The notes: generated by a model not told the origin, from the letters alone. A DNA stretch of 11,989 nucleotides from an archaeon (GCA_016550485.1 JABXGV010000210.1:1-11989); one strand, 5' to 3'. Counted from the first letter of the stretch, positions 1-6,587 are shown. Translations and numbers: made by a program.

Positions 1-799
1 TAACGGTGTAGGGGCTGGAAACATTAACGATGAAGAGTCCGTATGTTCCATCAGCCAGGTAGGCAAGTTGACCCGCCACATCAATATCCAATAGCTCTGA
101 AAAGATCATGGAATTGGGGATGTGATGGATAGTCCCTGGATTTTCTACGTCAAAAATGTAGAGACCGTGACTTAAACTAGCGTCATAAGAGGTCAGGTAG
201 TAGAAGCGGCCCTGCACGTCCATACCCGTGGGCAATCCCTCCATACCGATGAAGTCGTCGGTGTACGTCGTGATGCTGTAGGGGTCCGAGACGTTGTAAA
301 TCCATGTGTCACCTTGTCCATCGATTGCTCCCAGGTAGCTATCAGCGCCTGCGAAGAGCAGGTCGCCCTCGATTTGGAGATCAAAGCAGTGAAGTGGCGC
401 ACTGCGACTGCCCATCTCCTCCATATCGCTCGGATCAGTGATGTTCAAAATTCTCAAAGCAATGCCGCTGGTGCTACGCCAGATACCTAAGTAGGCTTTC
501 CGCCCCTGGACCTCCAACGCCCGAACAGGCGTGGAAGTAGTGTAGTGGTCGAGGAGGGTGATTGAGCCGAGGCGCGGGCTACTCAGAACCCCGTCGCCCC
601 AACCAACGGCCGTGGTGGCACCACTATCTTGGTACGTCGTTGTCGTGAAGTTTTCAATAAAGGTAGCCAAGGCACGCGTCGACACGGCCTGGTTGGTCAT
701 TGGCGTTACTGGACCAAGAAAGGGGGCTGACACCACCGTGGTGAGTGGCAGCAGCGTCACTAGAAACAGCATTATTACAAATTTCTCACGTTTAAACAA
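1..799 (-). CDS. LVIVD-repeat surface protein, 5' part (paralog of the gene at 1020-3485), runs off the left edge
   Basis: The frame is open from a TTG at 799 to the window edge, giving 266 residues without a stop. The product begins with a signal peptide: basic FKREKF, a hydrophobic core, then a likely cut after VVSA near residue 25. A linker follows, then repeats ending in INVSDP/IVNVS-type strands that match LVIVD beta-propeller blades; about four are present before the edge. It aligns almost without gaps to the N-terminal third of the neighbouring gene, and the signal peptide is nearly identical, so it is a tandem paralog on the same strand. By homology the missing part should hold more blades and a C-terminal membrane helix. 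TTG 799 is chosen because no in-frame ATG or GTG lies upstream and a GGAGG sits 11 nt ahead. A surface-exposed role is inferred; the ligand is unknown. Confidence 0.85.
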   Translation of the reverse strand, partial: MFKREKFVIMLFLVTLLPLTTVVSAPFLGPVTPMTNQAVSTRALATFIENFTTTTYQDSGATTAVGWGDGVLSSPRLGSITLLDHYTTSTPVRALEVQGRKAYLGIWRSTSGIALRILNITDPSDMEEMGSRSAPLHCFDLQIEGDLLFAGADSYLGAIDGQGDTWIYNVSDPYSITTYTDDFIGMEGLPTGMDVQGRFYYLTSYDASLSHGLYIFDVENPGTIHHIPNSMIFSELLDIDVAGQLAYLADGTYGLFIVNVSSPYTV

Positions 800-823
800 G
801 TTAATTCCTTCCTCCAAAGGAGT
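800..823 (-). promoter_or_regulatory. Conserved leader with Shine-Dalgarno and possible mini-hairpin
   Basis: These 24 nt just upstream of TTG 799 are identical to the 24 nt upstream of TTG 3485. They contain GGAGG (minus strand 815-811) followed by AAGG. CTCC at 822-819 can pair with GGAG at 815-812 across a TTT loop, which would partly cover the Shine-Dalgarno. Sequence further upstream differs between the two genes, so the identity marks the functional leader. The ribosome-binding role is well supported; the hairpin (4 bp) is only a possibility. Confidence 0.65.
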
Positions 824-846
824 GCATCTTTTTGAACGTTGGTAAC

Positions 847-852
847 CAATAA
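847..852 (-). promoter_or_regulatory. Possible TATA box for the left paralog
   Basis: The minus strand reads ATTTATTGG here. With usual archaeal spacing, transcription would begin around 822-826, giving a leader of about 24 nt that starts near the conserved Shine-Dalgarno block. The match is modest and unsupported by a second copy. Confidence 0.35.
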
Positions 853-960
853 ATCTTATCCTGCCATTCAGCGGAAGATATTTCTGATGGTGTAAAGGGG
901 CTCTTAAAGTTCCGCCTGGAAGGGATTTGGCGAGCACCATGTTCAGATGGTCACCGGTAG

Positions 961-995
961 AAAAAAGGGAGGAGGGGAGGCGCCTGCACGCCTCC
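961..995 (-). terminator. Hairpin plus T-run terminator after the 1020-3485 gene
   Basis: Downstream of the TAG at 1020 the minus strand forms a 7-bp stem (plus-strand GGAGGCG 976-982 with CGCCTCC 989-995, six-nt loop), then a C-rich stretch (CCCTCCTCCC) and six T (966-961). The same order is seen after three other minus-strand genes in this window. It separates the two tandem surface-protein genes into separate transcripts. Confidence 0.65.
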
Positions 996-1019
996 AGTAG
1001 GGGAATTACGCGATGTTGT

Positions 1020-3485
1020 CTACTTCTCCTTCTTCCGGTACCAGAAGAAGTACAGAAGCAGGAGGATCAGGATGATCACGACGATGACCACGATGGCAGC
1101 GATAATCACTGGTAAGGGATTAGCAGCGGGGGGACCAGTATTCCAGGTGAGGCTGACCTCATAGATATGCACGCTGCGATCATTGTAAGCACTAGTGAAG
1201 TTGACCTTCCACTGGATACCGAGCCCAATATAGGCGAAGGTGTGGGCAGAACCCGGGGTCACCGCTTCCCAATGGACCCCACCATCGGCGGAGAGGAAGT
1301 AGTTAGCACTTGTACCACCCGGTACGAAGTGGTCGACGGTTAGGGTGGCGTCCACGTAGTAGAAGGTGGAGGGTTGCAGGTTGATTGACTGGGCGGTGAA
1401 GGTGCCTGTAGTGTAGGTCGCGGCTGCGCTCTTGAATAGGCGGAGAATCACTAGGGAGCTACGGTTAGCCACGTAGACGTAGTCACCGTGGACTGTGAGT
1501 TGGATGGCGGTGGTCGCGCCAGCGTAGCAGTCTATATACTGGACATCGCTGACATCACTCACATCATAGAGAGCCACACCCACTGAATAGTTGGCTACCA
1601 CGAAATACGGGCCAAAGCCCCAGACGCCAAGGGGAACACCGAGACCACCGGTGACGTCAGTGTAGTAGGTGTTGTAGGGATCCGTCACATTCCATGGGGC
1701 AAAATACCCTAGGGCATCAGGCGTATAGGCGAAATCACCATCGACGTAGATGTCATAGAAGATCGCTGAATACGGAGTCCAGCTGTAAATCTTGTCGATG
1801 TTAAGGGGGTCACGGATGTCAAAGATAGCAAAGGGTTCATTATTCGAGGCCTCTGAACCAACGTAGAGGTGATACCCCTGCACCCAGACTGAAGTAACGT
1901 TTTCGGTGCCAAGATCGTAGAAGTCAATGCCTTGGAGCTGGTAGGGATTCGATACGTTGTAGACATAGACCCCGTAGGTTCCGTCAGCTACAAAAGCGAG
2001 GTCACCTGATACCGCGACGTCAGTAGTATATGTAAGAACATCGTAGTCAAGCTCTTCGATGTTGCTGGGGTCACTGACATCGAAGACACGGAAAGCACTA
2101 TTATAGTCGGCGATGTAGGCGAAATTACCTTGCACATCTATCTTCCTGTAGAATACTGCACTGAGGGACCAGTTATCCAGTAACACGGGGTGCACCGGGT
2201 CACTCACATCGATGGTGAGCAAGCCATCCGCGCCTGCGGCGACATAGGCGATGTCACCTTGGACGCGAACATCCCAGAACTCGTAGCCGCCTGAATAGGC
2301 GCCCACGTAGGAGAGGCTGTCCATGCTGCCCACTTGGAGGGTGTAGACACCATCGTCGGTGGACACCACCACAACGCCCCCATAGAGGGCAACATCCCAG
2401 GTATAGGTGAGCGGGTAGCTGTCCACCAGAATGGGATTCGCTGGGTCGGCGACATCCAATATTGCTAAGCCATCCGAGCCATCCGCCACATAGAGTGTTT
2501 TGCCTTGGAGTGCCATCCGGCGGGCGTTTCCGGGGGTGTCACAAGTCCCAAGGATGGTGGGACTGGATGGGTTCCTGACATTGACGACGTGTACGCCGCT
2601 GCTTCCATCGGCGACATAGGCGAGGGTGCCCTCAACTAGGACGCCCGAGGCGTTCCCGGGGGTATTCACCGAGCCCACGTTGAGAAGGTTGTAGGGGTTA
2701 GAGACGTTGACGATGGCGAGGCCATTCGTCCCATCCGCTAGGTAGGCTAGCTGCCCGTCCACATCCACATCTAAAAGCTCCTGATAAATCAGGAGATTAG
2801 GGATATGCTGAATGTTCCCTGGGTCTTCAACATTAAGGATGTAGAAGCCGTGGTCTGCACTGGCACCATAGGAGGTGAGGTAGTAGAAGCGGCCCTGCAC
2901 ATCCATACCCGTAGGCAACCCCTCCATACTGACGAAGTTGTCTATAATGGGGAAGTCGCTGAAGGGGTCGCTGACATTGTAGATCCAGGTGTCACCCAGA
3001 CCATCAGGCGACCCGGCTAAACTGTCGGCGCCGCCGAAGAGCATATCCCCTTCGACCTGGAGATCAAAGAGGTGCGCCGGTGCGTCGCGGCTACCCCTCG
3101 CAACCATGTTGGTAGGATCGGTCAGGTCTAGGATGGTGAGGGCTGGTGAGCCAGCTGTTGCTCGCCATTGCCCGATGTAGGCTTTGTGTCCTTGGACATC
3201 CACGGCTCGAACTGGAACGGATGTGCTGAAGTGATCGAGGAGGGTAATCGCACCGATACGGGGGGCCGTAACGGTTCCATCGCCCCAGCCCTCCGCCGTT
3301 GTCTCGCCAATATCCATGTACGTCGTAGTTGTAAAGTTTTCAGTAAGGGTACCCAGGGCACGTGTTGACACGGCCTGGTTGGTCATCGGGGTCACTGGAC
3401 CGAGAAAGGGCGCTGACACCACCGTGGTCAGTGGCAACAGCATCACTAGAAACAACACACTAAGAAATTTCTCACGATTAAACAA
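1020..3485 (-). CDS. Membrane-anchored LVIVD-repeat double beta-propeller surface protein
   Basis: 821 residues from TTG 3485. Residues 1-25 are a signal peptide (FNREKF, hydrophobic core, cut after VVSA). About 14 repeats of 38-45 residues follow to roughly residue 680, each with a V.G..AYVADG..GL.I.DVSDP-like pattern typical of LVIVD propeller blades; 14 repeats fit two seven-bladed propellers. Residues ~690-780 form a separate beta-rich, jelly-roll-like domain (FYYVDATLTV, ADGGVHW, VSLTW). Residues ~792-815 are one membrane helix, ending in the basic tail YRKKEK. The protein should sit outside the cell, anchored by its C-terminus, probably as a binding or adhesion scaffold; the ligand cannot be read. 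An ATG at 3518 would add 12 residues, but the Shine-Dalgarno lies inside that extension and the paralog lacks it, so TTG 3485 is preferred. It has its own promoter and terminator. Confidence 0.92.
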   Translation of the reverse strand: MFNREKFLSVLFLVMLLPLTTVVSAPFLGPVTPMTNQAVSTRALGTLTENFTTTTYMDIGETTAEGWGDGTVTAPRIGAITLLDHFSTSVPVRAVDVQGHKAYIGQWRATAGSPALTILDLTDPTNMVARGSRDAPAHLFDLQVEGDMLFGGADSLAGSPDGLGDTWIYNVSDPFSDFPIIDNFVSMEGLPTGMDVQGRFYYLTSYGASADHGFYILNVEDPGNIQHIPNLLIYQELLDVDVDGQLAYLADGTNGLAIVNVSNPYNLLNVGSVNTPGNASGVLVEGTLAYVADGSSGVHVVNVRNPSSPTILGTCDTPGNARRMALQGKTLYVADGSDGLAILDVADPANPILVDSYPLTYTWDVALYGGVVVVSTDDGVYTLQVGSMDSLSYVGAYSGGYEFWDVRVQGDIAYVAAGADGLLTIDVSDPVHPVLLDNWSLSAVFYRKIDVQGNFAYIADYNSAFRVFDVSDPSNIEELDYDVLTYTTDVAVSGDLAFVADGTYGVYVYNVSNPYQLQGIDFYDLGTENVTSVWVQGYHLYVGSEASNNEPFAIFDIRDPLNIDKIYSWTPYSAIFYDIYVDGDFAYTPDALGYFAPWNVTDPYNTYYTDVTGGLGVPLGVWGFGPYFVVANYSVGVALYDVSDVSDVQYIDCYAGATTAIQLTVHGDYVYVANRSSLVILRLFKSAAATYTTGTFTAQSINLQPSTFYYVDATLTVDHFVPGGTSANYFLSADGGVHWEAVTPGSAHTFAYIGLGIQWKVNFTSAYNDRSVHIYEVSLTWNTGPPAANPLPVIIAAIVVIVVIILILLLLYFFWYRKKEK

Positions 3486-3509
3486 GTTAATTCCTTCCTC
3501 CAAAGGAGT
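3486..3509 (-). promoter_or_regulatory. Conserved leader with Shine-Dalgarno deciding the TTG start
   Basis: Identical over 24 nt to the leader at 800-823. GGAGG (3501-3497) and AAGG (3496-3493) lie 11 and 7 nt ahead of TTG 3485. CTCC (3508-3505), TTT, GGAG (3501-3498) could fold back over the ribosome-binding site. The paralog has no in-frame ATG equivalent to 3518, which argues this block is untranslated. Confidence 0.65.
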
Positions 3510-3562
3510 ACGTTTCATTGGGCTCTACTAGTCCAAAAACCTTCTCCTATGGCTGTGGACGC

Positions 3563-3570
3563 CCTTATAG
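3563..3570 (-). promoter_or_regulatory. TATA box of the 1020-3485 gene
   Basis: The minus strand reads TTCTATAAGGG. A start point about 24 nt downstream would fall near 3540, leaving a leader of roughly 55 nt to TTG 3485 (or 22 nt to ATG 3518). Confidence 0.45.
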
Positions 3571-3613
3571 AATCCACTATGAATTAGTTATCAACGCATA
3601 CCAACTGCTCAGG

Positions 3614-4165
3614 TTATTTCCTCCTTATCCGGGCTACGTTGAGAAGGGCACCCACTATGAGCACGGTGGCGATGGCAAGCCCCAGTGGGTCAGACCCCGC
3701 GGTTTCGAGGATATACGCAATCCCACAGAGGAGGAGAACGATGAAGAGGAGAAGCCCGTGTCCACAGGTGTCACACCCGCTACAGTCGATGCCACTACAA
3801 CTTGTCCCCGAACCTTTAGGCTCGATGAACCAGAAGAGCGCTCCACAAATCAGGAAGATGAGTGCGTAAAGCCAGCCCATACCAAATCTAAAGAAGTTTG
3901 TCGGCGAGAAGAGTAGGGTAAATGCTAGGGCAACCAGGAATGCAAACAGCGCAAAGCTCAGCATACAACTCGCACAGTAGCGTCTCTCTGCCTGAAACCT
4001 GACGAAGAAGAACACGATTCCACACACGATCAAAGCAGCCCCTACGCTGAAGTAGAACGGCAACGTCGACAGGTCAAGCCCCAAGAAGATAAATGCCCCA
4101 ATAATAAGGGCGACACCAACCGCGATTAAGACTATTGCTGAGTAGCTATACTGATTTTCTCCCAT
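3614..4165 (-). CDS. Six-helix membrane protein with two cysteine clusters
   Basis: 183 residues; the family is not recognised. Six hydrophobic segments lie near residues 9-29, 38-58, 68-88, 97-114, 137-154 and 162-178, and the C-terminus is basic (RIRRK), suggesting both ends are cytosolic. Cysteines group in two loops: C64xxC67 before helix 3, and C123, C128, C131, C134 (CSGIDCSGCDTCGHG) between helices 4 and 5. With the predicted topology both clusters face the cytosol, so together they could bind zinc or an iron-sulfur cluster; this is inference. The ATG is preceded by GAGGTG with 5-nt spacing, a good ribosome-binding site. A CTAATAGC box about 26-31 nt upstream may be its promoter. The next gene upstream ends 73 nt away, so co-transcription is possible. 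Confidence 0.82.
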   Translation of the reverse strand: MGENQYSYSAIVLIAVGVALIIGAFIFLGLDLSTLPFYFSVGAALIVCGIVFFFVRFQAERRYCASCMLSFALFAFLVALAFTLLFSPTNFFRFGMGWLYALIFLICGALFWFIEPKGSGTSCSGIDCSGCDTCGHGLLLFIVLLLCGIAYILETAGSDPLGLAIATVLIVGALLNVARIRRK

Positions 4166-4238
4166 AAATACACCTCACAGCCGATTGGGGCTATTAGGCT
4201 TATGAGTGTTACCAGTCTAGCACTCAATATTCCAAACC

Positions 4239-4673
4239 CTATAAGCTGTATGAGGTATTGAAGATGCTGATTACTGTTGTTAGAATGATGAGGGTTGTTA
4301 AAATAATGAGGGTGGCAGCAAGGTACCTGTCATCATCGGAGGTTACCGTTACAAACCAGTTACCCGCTACAATTACAAAGACGAAAATCCCCCAAAAGAT
4401 TCCAAACCAAATGGCAATAACTTTCCAGCTATAATATGTGAGACTAGGCAGAAATATCGAGAGACCCATAATAGCTGAACTAACGACGATAAAGAATAGA
4501 AAGAAATGAGTAAAGAAGGCTATGACGGATAACAGAATAGACAACCCGATAACATCAATCCACCCTTTATCTTTCTGTGAAACGATTTCATCGCTGCAAA
4601 GAATGGGAAACACAAAGCAACAAAATGTTGGGATAAGACTAGGTAACCATATCTCGGAGAAGTCGACTACCAT
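4239..4673 (-). CDS. Small hydrophobic multi-pass membrane protein, AT-rich
   Basis: 144 residues, no recognised family. Hydrophobic segments lie near residues 8-26, 39-61, 62-80, 82-104 and 117-137, giving four or five membrane passes; short charged loops (SDEIVSQKDKG at 27-37 and TSDDDRY at 111-117) separate them. The base composition is clearly more AT-rich than most neighbouring genes, with many Phe and Ile codons, which may reflect transfer or simply hydrophobicity. Near the 3' end GTTGTTA..AT.ATGAGG occurs twice in tandem (plus strand ~4273-4310), encoding the repeated LIILTT. The ATG at 4673 has only a weak AGGG ahead of it; a TTATAG box 33 nt upstream suggests a very short leader. Confidence 0.72.
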   Translation of the reverse strand: MVVDFSEIWLPSLIPTFCCFVFPILCSDEIVSQKDKGWIDVIGLSILLSVIAFFTHFFLFFIVVSSAIMGLSIFLPSLTYYSWKVIAIWFGIFWGIFVFVIVAGNWFVTVTSDDDRYLAATLIILTTLIILTTVISIFNTSYSL

Positions 4674-4706
4674 ACCAAACCCTACTTGTGAAAGGGAGAA
4701 GGACCA

Positions 4707-4712
4707 CTATAA
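4707..4712 (-). promoter_or_regulatory. Probable TATA box of the 4239-4673 gene
   Basis: Minus strand AGTTATAGTGG ends 33 nt before ATG 4673, predicting a leader of about 8-10 nt. Single-site evidence only. Confidence 0.4.
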
Positions 4713-4817
4713 CTCTTTCTACTGTCACTAACACATACTACCGGTTGAATTCATCGCATGTCTTAGCTTGAAAACCAAAACCTTCCCTGTTCCTCTGATG
4801 GCTACTCCACCGAATAC

Positions 4818-5084
4818 TTACAGACCATAGGAGGCATAGATTTTTTCGGCTTCGACGTCAGCCTTGAACTTAGGCAGGGAGTCCCGGACCTTGACATAGA
4901 AGGTGACTCCGCGGCTCACCGCGACATAGATGTGCCAGCGGGAGACAGTGCCCTTGATGCCATGGAACGTTGTCAGACGTTCCTGCTCAACTAGCTGAAT
5001 GAAATCATAAGGTTCAAGCCGGACGGAAACCCCGCCGATGCGCAGAACATCAACCACTTTTGGTTCAGACACAACAACCACCAA
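4818..5084 (-). CDS. 88-aa soluble protein, single-domain relative of the 185-aa neighbour
   Basis: The ORF begins at TTG 5084 (a GTG follows at 5081); an in-frame stop lies just upstream, so the start cannot be far off. AGGTGA sits about 15 nt ahead of TTG, a loose ribosome-binding site. No membrane segment or signal peptide. Residues 10-83 align with residues 5-78 of the next gene upstream: LR(I/L), V.L.P..F.QLV.Q near residues 22-34, H...G, W50..Y.(A/T)VS.G and F, then V.AEK/VAKK. The two genes are 54 nt apart on one strand, so they probably form an operon and may act together, for instance as partners or as a duplicated binding domain. The domain is not one I recognise, and no catalytic residues stand out. 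Confidence 0.75.
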   Translation of the reverse strand: MVVVVSEPKVVDVLRIGGVSVRLEPYDFIQLVEQERLTTFHGIKGTVSRWHIYVAVSRGVTFYVKVRDSLPKFKADVEAEKIYASYGL

Positions 5085-5138
5085 ACCGTTCTTTCTATTT
5101 CACCTGCAATAAACTCGTTCGTTACCACCAATGGTCTG

Positions 5139-5696
5139 TCAGCGATAGAGGATGTGAATACCTAACGCCTGGAAATCCGCCTCTACTAGGTTCGCAGGGC
5201 CATCCGCGATATAGCTCATTTCATGATTGAAGGTGCCAACGTAACCATACTTCCCATGGTCCTTGTCTATCAATGCCCGGACGATGTAGAGCATCTTCGG
5301 TGCAAACTGCTTGAAATCCTCCGCAGGAATCACGGCAATCGCACCTGGAGCACACGCTGCCCTCTGGGCATCATCATCACCCACGTAGGTTCCCCCCAGG
5401 GCTGCAAGGATGCCCAGGACCGCCTCAGCCCCCGCCCGCCGCAGCGTCTTAAGATACTTCCGCACCTTCTTCGCCACAAAGTGGACTCGAATATCACGCC
5501 AGGGTTCCTCCAACTCGGTGATGAACACAAACCCCCCACTCACCGTGAGATAAAGCTTCCACTTGATTGCCACGCCGATGTCGGCATGGATGACGTAGAG
5601 GTCATGCTGGGTCACGAGCTGCCGGAACTCCCTGGGAGCCAGTTCAACAGCTGGTGGACCATACGTGAGTCGCAACGCCTGTACTGGTAAGATCAT
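5139..5696 (-). CDS. 185-aa two-domain soluble protein of unknown function
   Basis: Residues 1-78 form the domain shared with the 88-aa neighbour (LRL, V.LAP.EF.QLV.Q, H, W46.LYLTVS.G, F.AKK). A basic stretch (KKVRKYLKTLRRAG, 76-89) links it to a second domain at about 90-185, with GTYVGDDD at 102-109, PAEDFKQF at 124-131 and a C-terminal end GIHILYR. There is no signal peptide or membrane helix, so it is cytosolic. The paired short and long genes suggest one arose from the other by duplication with gain or loss of the second domain. The ATG is preceded by GAGG at 8-nt spacing. A TATA-like box and a conserved 23-nt element lie 57-100 nt upstream. Function unknown. Confidence 0.8.
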   Translation of the reverse strand: MILPVQALRLTYGPPAVELAPREFRQLVTQHDLYVIHADIGVAIKWKLYLTVSGGFVFITELEEPWRDIRVHFVAKKVRKYLKTLRRAGAEAVLGILAALGGTYVGDDDAQRAACAPGAIAVIPAEDFKQFAPKMLYIVRALIDKDHGKYGYVGTFNHEMSYIADGPANLVEADFQALGIHILYR

Positions 5697-5752
5697 TATC
5701 CAACCTCACAACTTGTGGTCAAGCAGGCACCAGCGTAGACTGTTCCTACCTG

Positions 5753-5775
5753 CCCTCAACGAACCAATACCCCTA
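5753..5775 (-). repeat. 23-nt promoter-proximal element, copy A
   Basis: On the minus strand this block matches the block at 6564-6542 at 18 of 23 positions without gaps, including the shared ending TTGAGGG. In both places it begins 14-15 nt after a TATA box, so it spans the predicted transcription start. It may be an initiator, a 5'-UTR control element or an operator. Confidence 0.6.
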
Positions 5776-5789
5776 GCACACAGGTAGTT

Positions 5790-5795
5790 ATTATA
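5790..5795 (-). promoter_or_regulatory. TATA box upstream of the 185-aa protein gene
   Basis: The minus strand reads CCTATAATAAC. Its distance to the following 23-nt element matches that of the TATA box at 6580-6587, which strengthens both calls. Predicted start near 5766, giving a leader of about 70 nt. Confidence 0.5.
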
Positions 5796-5830
5796 GGCTT
5801 CTATTCCCTCCCACACGCCAATACTGAGAC

Positions 5831-5866
5831 TAAAAGAAAGAGGGGAGGGAACCCTCCACGGGGAGG
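5831..5866 (-). terminator. Hairpin plus T-rich terminator after the 5888-6460 gene
   Basis: About 20 nt after the TAG at 5888 the minus strand can fold CCTCC-CCGT-GGAGG (5866-5853), or alternatively GGAGGG with CCCTCC overlapping it, followed by CTCCCCTC and TTTCTTTT (5840-5832). The C-rich then T-rich tail matches those of the other minus-strand terminators here. Confidence 0.6.
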
Positions 5867-5887
5867 ACCCCATTAAGCACTGGTACG

Positions 5888-6460
5888 CTAGTACGGAGGA
5901 TAGGGCTTGGATCCGCCTTCATCTTCGCTGAACAGGACAATCGTGACCAGTATAAGCCCGATGATTGAGACCACCTGGCTTATCACGTTGATGATGTCGA
6001 ATAGCCCGCCAAGACCAATCGTCCAGCCTACTAGGAAGGTGATGCCCCCAGCCAACATCAGTTGACGATTCGTACAATCTCCACTCACCTGTACAAAGGT
6101 TACTCCCCACAGTATATAGAACACTATTATCGCAGGAAGCGTAAACAAGAGGAGAATCGCCCCTGCAATGACGAGCGGTAGGAAGAATAACCCCGCAAGA
6201 ACTACTAGGAGATCAAATACGAGACCGACTGTTGCAATCAGCGTCATGACGAAAGTTACCTTTGCTATGGTACTTCCGTACACATCACTGAAATAACGGA
6301 AGATTAGGACTGCTAGAAGGGTCGCAACAATTGAGAAAATGGATAACGCCATGTCCAGTGCCCAATGCAGGTTGATGAGAAAAGATGGGATGTATAGACA
6401 CTGCGAGATAATCATCAGGATTAGCCCAACGCGTCCAACACTCAAGTCAGGATCAGTCAT
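5888..6460 (-). CDS. 190-aa multi-pass membrane protein, paralog of the 6680-7222 gene
   Basis: Five or six hydrophobic segments. It aligns end to end with the 180-aa neighbour: MTDPDLSVGRVGLIL against MTYESLSFGRAGLIL, IFRYF then a shared STxAKVTF stretch, an FY(I/L)LWG.TF segment, LMLAGGI.FL, and a C-terminal IIGLILVTIV.FSE. The family is not recognised and no catalytic motif is visible. The frame stays open to a GTG at 6508, which would add 16 residues, but the paralog begins at the residue matching ATG 6460, and a CTATTTAGG box sits 24 nt ahead of that ATG in both genes. A charged, Pro/Tyr-rich tail (EDEGGSKPYPPY) is unique to this copy. Two tandem paralogs with their own terminators suggest separate control. 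Confidence 0.82.
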   Translation of the reverse strand: MTDPDLSVGRVGLILMIISQCLYIPSFLINLHWALDMALSIFSIVATLLAVLIFRYFSDVYGSTIAKVTFVMTLIATVGLVFDLLVVLAGLFFLPLVIAGAILLLFTLPAIIVFYILWGVTFVQVSGDCTNRQLMLAGGITFLVGWTIGLGGLFDIINVISQVVSIIGLILVTIVLFSEDEGGSKPYPPY

Positions 6461-6484
6461 GCAGCCAGTGGGAGCCTCTTCACC

Positions 6485-6490
6485 TAAATA
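6485..6490 (-). promoter_or_regulatory. TATTTA box 24 nt before ATG 6460 (leaderless promoter candidate)
   Basis: Minus strand CCTATTTAGG ends 24 nt before ATG 6460. The paralog has the same box 25 nt before its ATG, while the intervening bases differ in phase, so this is not conserved coding sequence. An alternative reading is a purine-rich ribosome-binding stretch (AGGTGAAGAGG) at loose spacing. Confidence 0.55.
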
Positions 6491-6541
6491 GGTTACGACA
6501 ACCCTCACTCCTAAGACACGAAGTCACACGATGCCGGAACT

Positions 6542-6564
6542 CCCTCAATGAACCACCATACCTA
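6542..6564 (-). repeat. 23-nt promoter-proximal element, copy B
   Basis: Ungapped 18/23 match to 5775-5753 on the minus strand, lying 15 nt downstream of a TTTATAAA box. It is 82-104 nt before ATG 6460, inside what would be the 5' leader of a transcript from that box. Confidence 0.6.
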
Positions 6565-6579
6565 TGGCCGCTACTCCGT

Positions 6580-6587
6580 TTTATAAA
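6580..6587 (-). promoter_or_regulatory. Strong TATA box (TTTATAAA)
   Basis: A perfect palindromic archaeal TATA sequence sits between the terminator of the 6680-7222 gene and the 23-nt element. On the minus strand it would start transcription near 6556, ahead of the 5888-6460 gene. Because that gene also has a closer TATTTA box, it may have two promoters. Confidence 0.55.

Noticed and set aside
1020..3485. Repetitive surface gene as a recombination-built or phase-variable cassette array
   Set aside because: The repeats are diverged at nucleotide level and no invertible or homopolymeric switch is visible.
3518..3916. Plus-strand 132-aa frame rich in Glu, Thr and Arg
   Set aside because: It lies opposite the six-helix membrane gene, has no ribosome-binding site and looks like an antisense shadow of hydrophobic codons.
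5223..5690. Plus-strand 155-aa frame opposite the 185-aa protein gene
   Set aside because: The minus-strand product aligns with its neighbour and has a good Shine-Dalgarno; the plus frame has shadow-like composition.
6461..6508. GTG 6508 as the start of the 190-aa membrane protein
   Set aside because: The paralog starts at the equivalent of ATG 6460, and the added 16 codons overlay a conserved TATTTA box that is out of phase in the paralog.
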